NCBI RefSeq assembly: GCF_047601505.1
Contig: NZ_JASGJD010000001.1
Coordinates: 868,001-932,000, forward strand
Origin: Cloacibacterium sp047601505
GTDB taxonomy: Bacteria > Bacteroidota > Bacteroidia > Flavobacteriales > Weeksellaceae
Direction: 5' to 3'
Length of the DNA stretch: 64,000 nucleotides
Position 1 is the stretch's first letter. Each line of letters opens with the position of its first letter. Positions 50,763 to 57,729 of the stretch are shown here, piece after piece. The notes beneath the pieces were generated by a model, which worked only from the letters and a program-made list of their open reading frames with translations, was not told the DNA's origin and made no database searches. The translations under genes and the position numbers were made by a program.

Positions 50763-52205
50763 TTATACTGTTGTAAGTCTCAGTGTATTTGTTTTGCCAC
50801 CTTCATAAGCAGGCATTGCATTAAGGTTTACTACAAAATCACCTTCATCTACATAGCCATAATGTTGGGTAAGTGTGTTAACCTGAATAATGGTTTCGTC
50901 TGTAGATTTGTTCATGTCATAGTAGAATGCTTTAACTCCCCAAAGTAAATTTAGCATTGTAAGAACTCTTGGGTTAGAAGTATAAACAATAATTCTAGCG
51001 TGAGGTCTGTGAGCCGCAATTTGGAAAGCTGTATAACCAGAGTAAGTTAAAGTTATAATAGCTTCTGCACCAGTAGTTTCAGAGATTTTAACAGCATTAA
51101 GACAAATCATATCTGTGATGAATCTGTCATCCACACAAGTGATTTTTTCAATAATATCGTTTTTCTTCTCGTACAATTGAGTAGATTCTATATTTTTGAT
51201 GATTTTGGTCATGTTCTTCACTACATCTACAGGATATTTCCCTACAGAAGTTTCACCAGAAAGCATTACGGCATCAGCTCCGTCTAATACGTTGTTTGCA
51301 ACGTCGTTTACTTCTGCTCTTGTTGGGGTAAGACTGTGAATCATGGTTTCCATCATTTGGGTAGCGATAATTACAGGTTTTGAGTAATATCTTGCTTTAT
51401 CTACCAATTTTTTCTGGATAACAGGTACTTCTTCCATAGGCACTTCTACACCTAAGTCTCCACGAGCTACCATTATACCATCACATTCTAACATAATTTC
51501 GTCAATATTTTTAACACCTTCTGGTTTTTCAATTTTGGCGATAATTGGAGTTCTGAATTCTCCGTTAGAATATTCTTGGATAAGGTTTTTTAAATCTTTA
51601 ATGTCTTGAGCATGACGAACGAATGAAAGTGCAATCCAATCGAAATCATTTTCAATCATGAATTTTGCATCTTCAATATCTTTTTCTGTAAGAGCAGGAA
51701 GAGATACGTCTGTATTTGGCAAGTTTACTCCTTTTTTCGAGCTTAGTGGGCCTCCTTGTATTGTACGTGCTTTTACGGTATCTTTTTCGTTGGTTTCAAA
51801 AACTTCTAAAACAAGTTTACCATCATCAATTAATATTTTTTCTCCAACTTTTACATCTTGAGGGAATTTTTCATAAGTCATGTAAACTTTAGTAGAATCT
51901 CCTTCGCATTTTTCGTTAGTAAATGTAAGAATATCACCAGGATTAAGGTATGAACCGTCTTTTACAACACCTACTCTTAATTTAGGACCTTGCAAATCGC
52001 CCAGAATAGATGTGTTGAAACCATATTCTTCATTTATTTCTCTAATGATGTCTATATTCCTTTTCACCAATTCATAATCAGCGTGAGAAAAGTTTATTCT
52101 GAATACATCTGCACCAGCTTTCACTAATTCTAGCATGGTCTCTTTAGAAGAGGTTGCTGGTCCTAATGTAGCGATAATCTTAGTCTTTTTTGATCTTTTA
52201 TTCAT
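50763..52205 (-). CDS. pyk: Pyruvate kinase
   Basis: Pyruvate kinase transfers phosphate from phosphoenolpyruvate to ADP in glycolysis. The 480-residue protein has KTKIIATLGPATSSKETMLELVKAGADVFRINFSHA (about 7-42), the catalytic block IIAKIEKPEGVKNIDEIM with its active Lys, GIMVARGDLGVEVPMEEVP and MLSGETSVGKYPVDVV. A C-terminal allosteric domain of usual length is present. It overlaps the IPExxxVDY gene by 8 bases and is the last gene of acpP-fabF-rnc-IPExxxVDY-pyk. Confidence 0.97.
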   Translation of the reverse strand: MNKRSKKTKIIATLGPATSSKETMLELVKAGADVFRINFSHADYELVKRNIDIIREINEEYGFNTSILGDLQGPKLRVGVVKDGSYLNPGDILTFTNEKCEGDSTKVYMTYEKFPQDVKVGEKILIDDGKLVLEVFETNEKDTVKARTIQGGPLSSKKGVNLPNTDVSLPALTEKDIEDAKFMIENDFDWIALSFVRHAQDIKDLKNLIQEYSNGEFRTPIIAKIEKPEGVKNIDEIMLECDGIMVARGDLGVEVPMEEVPVIQKKLVDKARYYSKPVIIATQMMETMIHSLTPTRAEVNDVANNVLDGADAVMLSGETSVGKYPVDVVKNMTKIIKNIESTQLYEKKNDIIEKITCVDDRFITDMICLNAVKISETTGAEAIITLTYSGYTAFQIAAHRPHARIIVYTSNPRVLTMLNLLWGVKAFYYDMNKSTDETIIQVNTLTQHYGYVDEGDFVVNLNAMPAYEGGKTNTLRLTTV

Positions 52206-52653
52206 AATATTGTAATAACTTGTACAGTTCTGTTAACGGGTTTAAAGAAAAATTTTGAATTTGAAACAAAATATTTTCCGGCAGCAAAATTAGTGAAAAA
52301 TCTGCAATACTATCCTTTGCATATATAATAAAGTCTACATCTTTATTTTTCGGTATTAAGAATTTTACTTCTTCAGCCTGCGAAAAAAGCTCGTTATTGG
52401 TCTTTTTTCTTATTGGTATAGACTTGTTTGCAATTATGTGGTAGCAAGTTTTTGTTTCCGGGTGATAAGTTTCAAATTTCGGAAAATTGAACTTTTTATA
52501 TTTTAAATCGTTTATTCTACAAAAATTAAATGAATTCAGTTTGTTGATTTCGAAAAACATTTCATAATCTGGCAATCGTTTGGCTTGCCTTATTAGACCA
52601 ATGTTTATAGCTTCGTCATCTTCTAATTCAAGAAATATTTTTTTGTTTTTCAA
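52198..52653 (-). CDS. IPExxxVDY family protein
   Basis: This Bacteroidota-specific family lies between rnc and pyk in most Flavobacteriia, as I recall. The protein contains IFLELEDDEAINIGLIRQAKRLPDYEMFFEINKLNSFNFCRI and the signature region here as IPKNKDVDF, a degenerate form of IPExxxVDY. I favour the TTG at 52653 as start (reading MKNKKIFLELED), the shortest overlap with rnc (26 bases); a longer reading would begin inside rnc with a very basic extension. The function is unknown. Confidence 0.8.
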   Translation of the reverse strand: MKNKKIFLELEDDEAINIGLIRQAKRLPDYEMFFEINKLNSFNFCRINDLKYKKFNFPKFETYHPETKTCYHIIANKSIPIRKKTNNELFSQAEEVKFLIPKNKDVDFIIYAKDSIADFSLILLPENILFQIQNFSLNPLTELYKLLQYYE

Positions 52654-53395
52654 CGATATTTTCTTTTTTATTGAGTGAATAAAATGCTCTATGCGCAGCT
52701 TTCTCTTCTGCTTTTTTCTTAGAAGATTCAGTAGCACTGGCAATTTTTTCTTGGTTTAGATATACGCATGTTCTGAAGATGAAACTTTTATTAGGAAGAA
52801 TTTCTTCTGTAGTTTCATACTTTATAGAGACTTTCTTTTTTTGGCTCCATTCTAAAAGTAAACCTTTGTAGCTTACAATTTTGTGTTCTAATCTTTCTAT
52901 ATCTTTTTCAGAAAATAATCTTTCCAAAACAATATCTTGACAAGTTTCGTAACCGAAATCTAGGTAAATGGCTCCGATAAAAGCTTCAAAAAGATTCCCC
53001 GAAATGTTTTCGCCAAGGCTTCCGTGGCTTCCATTTTGGATAAAATCCGTTAGCCTTAGTTTTTCGCCTAAGAGATTTAGGTTTTTCCTATTCACAATTT
53101 TAGATTTCATCTGCGTAAGAAATCCTTCGTTTTCGAAAGGATATGTCTTAAATAGATAACAAGAAATAATGCTTCCCAAAACTGAATCTCCTAAAAATTC
53201 TAATCTTTCATAGTTTTTAGAATGTATATTCTTGTTAGGGATTTTAAGAGAAAAAGCCTCTTTATAAAAGTCTATATTGTCTATTCTTCTGCCAATAATT
53301 TTATTAATTTTAGAAGATAGTAATATTTCCTTTTCTGTTTTTTTTCTGAAAGTTTTTTTAAGTAGAAATCTTTGTAATGAATTTTTTAGGCCCAT
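52628..53395 (-). CDS. rnc: Ribonuclease III
   Basis: RNase III cleaves double-stranded RNA, processing rRNA and mRNA. The 255-residue protein has the catalytic signature YERLEFLGDSVLGSIIS (about 59-75), IGAIYLDFGYETCQDIV with the second acidic cluster, and a C-terminal dsRBD (about 165-245: SYKGLLLEWSQKKKVSIKYE, TESSKKKAEEKAAHRAFYSL). The first 40 residues form a basic extension. It overlaps fabF by one base and the next gene by 26. Confidence 0.95.
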   Translation of the reverse strand: MGLKNSLQRFLLKKTFRKKTEKEILLSSKINKIIGRRIDNIDFYKEAFSLKIPNKNIHSKNYERLEFLGDSVLGSIISCYLFKTYPFENEGFLTQMKSKIVNRKNLNLLGEKLRLTDFIQNGSHGSLGENISGNLFEAFIGAIYLDFGYETCQDIVLERLFSEKDIERLEHKIVSYKGLLLEWSQKKKVSIKYETTEEILPNKSFIFRTCVYLNQEKIASATESSKKKAEEKAAHRAFYSLNKKENIVEKQKNIS

Positions 53396-54642
53396 TATAA
53401 TTTCTTGAAAAGTACGCAGGCATTATGACCACCAAATCCGAATGTATTACTCATGGCTACCTTTACATCTTTCTTCACTGCATGATTGAAAGTAAAGTTT
53501 AATCTACTATCAATTTTTTCATCATCGGTATAATGATTAATTGTTGGCGGAACAATACCATGTATGATAGTTCCTAACGCTGCTATTGCTTCTATCACTC
53601 CGGCTGCACCTAGCAAGTGCCCAGTCATAGATTTTGTAGAATTTATTTGAATATCATAAGCGTGTTCACCTAATAATTTTGCAATTGCATTAGACTCTGC
53701 AATATCACCTAATGGAGTAGACGTGCCATGCATGTTGATATGGTCTATTTCATCAGGAGTTAATTCTGCGTCTTCTAAACAATTTTTCATTACTAAATAA
53801 GCGCCTAGTCCTTCAGGATGTGGAGCCGTCATGTGATAAGCATCAGCACTAAGACCTCCTCCAGAAAGTTCTGCATAAATGGTAGCGCCACGTTTTTTTG
53901 CGTGTTCGTATTCTTCTAAGACAATACAACCTGCGCCTTCGCCCAAAACAAATCCATCTCTGTCTTTGTCGAATGGTCTCGAAGCGGTTTTATAATCGTC
54001 ATTTCTAGTAGAAAGTGCCATTAATGCATTGAAGCCTCCCATTCCAGATGCTGTAACAGCTGCCTCAGAACCACCACAAACTATTATATCTGCTTTTCCT
54101 AATTGTAAAAGCATTTTTGCATCAATAATAGCATTGGCAGAAGATGCACATGCTGAAACGGTAGCATAGTTTGGTCCGTGGAAGCCGTACTCCATAGAAA
54201 CTTGCCCTGGAGTAATGTCAGCAATCATTTTAGGGATAAAGAAAGGGTTGAATCTTGGGATGTTATTAGAATTAGCCCAGCCTAGTACTTCTGTTTCGAA
54301 AGTTTCTAAACCACCAATTCCAGAGCCCCAGATTACACCTACTCTGTTTTTATCTACATTATCTTCAATGATTCTAGAATGTGAAACAGCTTCTCTAGCT
54401 GCCACAACACCGAGTTGAGTATTTCGGTCCATTTTTTTTGCCTCCTTTTTTTCAAAATGATCCAAAGGATTGAAGTTTTTTACTTCACAAGCAAATTTTG
54501 TCTTGAAGTTAGTAGAATCGAAGAGAGTAATAGGAGCAGCGCCACTTACGCCTTTGATAAGATTTTCCCAATACTCTTGAGCATTATTTCCAATAGGTGT
54601 AATAGCACCAAATCCTGTAACTACAACTCTCTTCAATTCCAT
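53395..54642 (-). CDS. fabF: 3-oxoacyl-ACP synthase II
   Basis: FabF condenses malonyl-ACP with acyl-ACP in fatty acid elongation. The 415-residue protein has RVVVTGFGAITPIGNNAQEYWENLIKG at the start, the nucleophile in YATVSACASSANAI (about residue 164), and the two catalytic histidines in MHGTSTPLGDIAE (about 304) and KSMTGHLLGAAGVIEAI (about 341). It lies 25 bases after acpP, with rnc next. Confidence 0.97.
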   Translation of the reverse strand: MELKRVVVTGFGAITPIGNNAQEYWENLIKGVSGAAPITLFDSTNFKTKFACEVKNFNPLDHFEKKEAKKMDRNTQLGVVAAREAVSHSRIIEDNVDKNRVGVIWGSGIGGLETFETEVLGWANSNNIPRFNPFFIPKMIADITPGQVSMEYGFHGPNYATVSACASSANAIIDAKMLLQLGKADIIVCGGSEAAVTASGMGGFNALMALSTRNDDYKTASRPFDKDRDGFVLGEGAGCIVLEEYEHAKKRGATIYAELSGGGLSADAYHMTAPHPEGLGAYLVMKNCLEDAELTPDEIDHINMHGTSTPLGDIAESNAIAKLLGEHAYDIQINSTKSMTGHLLGAAGVIEAIAALGTIIHGIVPPTINHYTDDEKIDSRLNFTFNHAVKKDVKVAMSNTFGFGGHNACVLFKKL

Positions 54643-54667
54643 AGATTTTAATTTTTCTTTAAAAAAA

Positions 54668-54907
54668 TTATTGTTTGATAACTTCTTCGATATAAGCGAT
54701 TGCGTGACCTACAGTAGTAATTTTTTCTGCTTGATCATCAGGAATTTGAATATTAAATTCTTTTTCGAATTCCATAATTAGTTCTACAGTATCTAAAGAA
54801 TCTGCACCTAAATCATTAGTGAAGCTTGCTTCAGGAGTTACTTCTGTTTCTTCCACGTCTAGCTTATCAGCGATGATAGCTTTTACTCTTGATGTAATGT
54901 CTGACAT
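54668..54907 (-). CDS. acpP: Acyl carrier protein
   Basis: This 79-residue acidic carrier protein has the 4'-phosphopantetheine attachment site GADSLDTVEL, with Ser37. Helices I-IV and the acidic recognition helix (DSLDTVELIMEFEKEF) are complete. It heads the operon and carries growing acyl chains for FabF, encoded next. The -7 element TATATTTG is found on the minus strand at 54942-54949. Confidence 0.98.
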   Translation of the reverse strand: MSDITSRVKAIIADKLDVEETEVTPEASFTNDLGADSLDTVELIMEFEKEFNIQIPDDQAEKITTVGHAIAYIEEVIKQ

Positions 54908-54941
54908 AGCAATTTGTTTTAAAATTTTGTTAATTCAAGTG

Positions 54942-54949
54942 CAAATATA
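54942..54949 (-). promoter_or_regulatory. Putative -7 element TATATTTG for acpP
   Basis: The minus strand reads TATATTTG, matching TAnnTTTG, 35 bases upstream of the acpP ATG. A good -33 box is not evident. Confidence 0.55.
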
Positions 54950-55050
54950 TAAAATTTCGCACCAATCACACTTTTTTTTCTTAAATTTAAAATGTGATAA
55001 AAATAAAATATCTCATAATCATAGAGTTAAAGCATTAGAAAATATTTCAG

Positions 55051-55058
55051 TATTTTTG
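55051..55058 (+). promoter_or_regulatory. Putative -7 element TATTTTTG for folE
   Basis: TATTTTTG matches TAnnTTTG and lies 19 bases before the folE ATG, so the leader would be short. Confidence 0.5.
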
Positions 55059-55076
55059 TCATCTTGAATTAGCGTT

Positions 55077-55742
55077 ATGAATAATTTTGAAGATATAGAA
55101 GACGATTTTTTTACCGGCAAAGACCATACGCCGCTTCGTGAAGATGCTTTTGAGATGACTCCTGATGAGAAAATTGAGAAAATACAGAAACTCTTTGGTG
55201 AAATTATGCAGACCTTGGGAATGGACATGACAGACGATTCTCTTAAAGATTCTCCTAAAAGAGTAGCTAAAATGTATGTGAACGAAATTTTTGGAGGTTT
55301 ACTACCAGAGAATAAACCGGGAATTTCAACTTTTAGTAATAAATATAAGTACAGACAAATGTTGGTAGAGAAAGATATTACGGTATATTCTTTCTGCGAA
55401 CATCACTTTTTGCCTATTATTGGCAAAGCTCACGTTGCTTATATTTCTAATGGTGAGGTAATTGGATTGTCTAAAATCAATAGAATTGTAGATTATTACG
55501 CAAAACGTCCACAAGTGCAAGAAAGATTAACCATGCAAATTGTAGATGCATTGAAAGAAGCTCTCGGAACCAAAGATGTTGCCTGTATTATCGATGCAAA
55601 ACACCTTTGTGTAAATTGTAGAGGAATAAAAGATACGGCAAGTTCTACCATTACTGCAGAATTGAGCGGAATTTTTAGAACAAATCCTATCACAAGACAA
55701 GAATTCTTACATTATGTTGGAAGTCATGCGAAATTGGATTAA
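55077..55742 (+). CDS. folE: GTP cyclohydrolase I
   Basis: FolE converts GTP to 7,8-dihydroneopterin triphosphate, the first step of tetrahydrofolate synthesis. The 221-residue protein has the core SKINRIVDYYAKRPQVQERLTMQI and the zinc ligands Cys and His in YSFCEHHFLPIIGKAHVAYI (about 105-124) and the third ligand in LCVNCRGIKDTASSTITAELSG. An N-terminal acidic extension (1-45) is longer than in short forms. It is the 5'-most of two plus-strand genes at this end. Confidence 0.96.
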   Translation: MNNFEDIEDDFFTGKDHTPLREDAFEMTPDEKIEKIQKLFGEIMQTLGMDMTDDSLKDSPKRVAKMYVNEIFGGLLPENKPGISTFSNKYKYRQMLVEKDITVYSFCEHHFLPIIGKAHVAYISNGEVIGLSKINRIVDYYAKRPQVQERLTMQIVDALKEALGTKDVACIIDAKHLCVNCRGIKDTASSTITAELSGIFRTNPITRQEFLHYVGSHAKLD

Positions 55743-55853
55743 TTTTGATTTTTTAGTTTGAGAAAAATCAAATTTCAATAGTTATATTATAATATGACCA
55801 GATTTAAAAAAATATCAACCCGAATTTTTACAACTACAATTATTTGTTGTTGC

Positions 55854-55946
55854 TGTCATTGCGAATACAGTGAAGCAATCTGTTGATTTTATATGCAATT
55901 TAGAAAAAGATTGCTTCGTCATTCGTTCCTCATTCCTCGCAAAGAC
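55854..55946. repeat. Inverted pair of TTGCG...GAAGCAATC repeats
   Basis: TGTCATTGCGAATACAGTGA followed by AGCAATCT (55854-55881) and its inverted relative AGATTGCTTCGTCATTC...CTCGCAAAGAC (55909-55946) face each other in the folE-cysS gap. The same word stands at 34304-34331 near metF. Confidence 0.75.
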
Positions 55947-55976
55947 TATCAAAACATTAATTCTTAAATTATAAAA

Positions 55977-57467
55977 ATGCAACTTAAAATATATAATTCT
56001 CTCACTGCCGAAAAAGAAATTTTCACACCAATTAATGGTGATAAAGTTGGTATGTACGTTTGTGGGCCTACCGTTTACAGCAATGTACATCTCGGAAATG
56101 TGAGAACTTTTATGAACTTCGATTTTATTTATAGAAGTTTACAATTTCTTGGCTACAAAGTGCGCTATGTAAGAAATATTACAGATGCAGGACATTTAAC
56201 AGACGATGGCGATGTAAATAACGACCGTTTTGTGAAACAATCTCGCCTCGAAAAGCTAGAACCTATGGAGATTGTACAGAAATATACCGTAGATTTTCAT
56301 AAAGTTTTAAATCAATTTAATCTTTTGCCACCAACTATTGAGCCTACAGCAACAGGACACATTATAGAGCAAATTGAACTGACTAAAGATTTAATCGAGA
56401 AAGGTTTAGCTTACGAAAGCAACGGTTCTGTATATTTTGATGTAAGAACTTACAACGATAAAGGTGGAAATTACGGCGAACTTTCCAAAAGAAATATAGA
56501 CGAACTTTTTGCTAATACTCGTGATTTAGACGGACAAAACGAAAAGAGAAATCCCCAAGATTTTGCCCTTTGGAAAAAAGCTTCTCCAGAACATATTATG
56601 AAATGGACTTCACCTTGGGGGGAAGGCTTCCCAGGTTGGCACTTGGAATGTACTGCCATGTCAACGAAATATTTAGGCGAACAATTTGATATTCACGGTG
56701 GTGGAATGGATCTTAAATTTCCGCATCATGAGTGCGAAATTGCACAAGGAAAAGGTTGCAATGGAGTTTCGCCAGTTAAATACTGGATGCACGCTAATAT
56801 GTTGACAATGAACGGGCAAAGAATGAGTAAATCTACAGGGAATTACATTCTTCCGCATCAATTAATATCTGGTGAAAACGATTTTTTTGAAAAACCATTT
56901 CATCCAAGCGTAGTAAGATTTAATTTTTTGCAAGCTCATTACAGAAGCGTTCTCGATATTTCTAATGAAGCAATGTTGGCTTCAGAAAAAGGTTTCCAAC
57001 GTTTGATGGAAGCGGTAAAAATTTTGAATGGTTTATCGTCCAACATCCAGCATCCAACATCTAGCGAATTTAACTTAAAAGAATGGAAAGAAAAATGTTT
57101 GGATGCTCTTAATGACGATTTTAACTCGCCTATTTTAATTTCTCATCTTTTTGAAGCGGTAAGTTTTATTTTTAAACTGAATGCTTCGGCTTCGCTCGGC
57201 ACAAGCAAAGAAACTATTAATACTGACGATTTAGTAGAATTAAAAACTTTAATGAATGCTTTTGTGTTTGATGTTTTAGGACTTCAAAATGTAGAAGAAA
57301 ATAACAATACAAAACTAGACCAAACGTTGCAAGTTTTAATTGAGCTCAGAAATCAGGCAAGAAAAGCTAAGAATTTTGAACTTTCAGACCAAATTCGCGA
57401 TAAACTTCTTGCTGAAGGCATAGAATTAAAAGACGGAAGAGATGGCACTTCTTACGTTTTGAATTAA
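55977..57467 (+). CDS. cysS: Cysteinyl-tRNA synthetase
   Basis: CysRS charges tRNA-Cys. The 496-residue protein has CGPTVYSNVHLGNVRTF (about 29-45, the HIGH-like HLGN and a zinc Cys), GWHLECTAMS with another zinc ligand, FPHHECEIAQ, and QRMSKSTGN (about 281-289, the KMSKS loop). The C-terminal anticodon-binding helix bundle starts at about 330. Two repeat-like words lie inside this bundle: residues 355-363 (SNIQHPTSS region) and 402-409 (NASASLGT). Both keep the frame. Confidence 0.95.
   Translation: MQLKIYNSLTAEKEIFTPINGDKVGMYVCGPTVYSNVHLGNVRTFMNFDFIYRSLQFLGYKVRYVRNITDAGHLTDDGDVNNDRFVKQSRLEKLEPMEIVQKYTVDFHKVLNQFNLLPPTIEPTATGHIIEQIELTKDLIEKGLAYESNGSVYFDVRTYNDKGGNYGELSKRNIDELFANTRDLDGQNEKRNPQDFALWKKASPEHIMKWTSPWGEGFPGWHLECTAMSTKYLGEQFDIHGGGMDLKFPHHECEIAQGKGCNGVSPVKYWMHANMLTMNGQRMSKSTGNYILPHQLISGENDFFEKPFHPSVVRFNFLQAHYRSVLDISNEAMLASEKGFQRLMEAVKILNGLSSNIQHPTSSEFNLKEWKEKCLDALNDDFNSPILISHLFEAVSFIFKLNASASLGTSKETINTDDLVELKTLMNAFVFDVLGLQNVEENNNTKLDQTLQVLIELRNQARKAKNFELSDQIRDKLLAEGIELKDGRDGTSYVLN
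57039..57064. repeat. CCAACATC-type repeat word inside cysS
   Basis: The coding strand reads TCCAACATCCAGCATCCAAC followed by ATCTAG, a direct repetition of (T)CCAACATC. It resembles an intergenic tract known to me from other Flavobacteriia, and encodes SNIQHPTSS in frame. Confidence 0.5.
57181..57205. repeat. GCTTCGGCTTCGCTC repeat word inside cysS
   Basis: GCTTCGGCTTCGCTCGGCAC, then AAGC, has the style of the short GC-richer words found between genes here (TTCG/CGAA units). It encodes ASASLGTS in frame in the variable linker of the helical domain. Confidence 0.5.
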
Positions 57468-57493
57468 AAAAACTGAATTTTATAATATTTCAC

Positions 57494-57526
57494 AACCTTT
57501 TCAAATTAATTTGAAAAGGTTTTTTG
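57494..57526 (+). terminator. Terminator after cysS
   Basis: AACCTTTTCAAATT and AATTTGAAAAGGTT form a perfect 14-bp palindrome followed by TTTTTTG. The gap to the next gene continues with about 200 AT-rich bases in which I see nothing further. Confidence 0.85.
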
Positions 57527-57729
57527 TTAAAGTTTAAAAAATGTATAAAAAACACTAATTTGTCTAAAACTTTTGTGTTGCTTTATTAGTCGTTATTATG
57601 TCATCATGAGATAATAAAATCCAGTGTTAAAGGTGCTTTTTTTGACTAAAACAAATTAAAAATCATATAATTAATATTTTTTGGAGCATATATAATTTTG
57701 TAAATTCGTCAGTTGAAAAACAACTTTAA

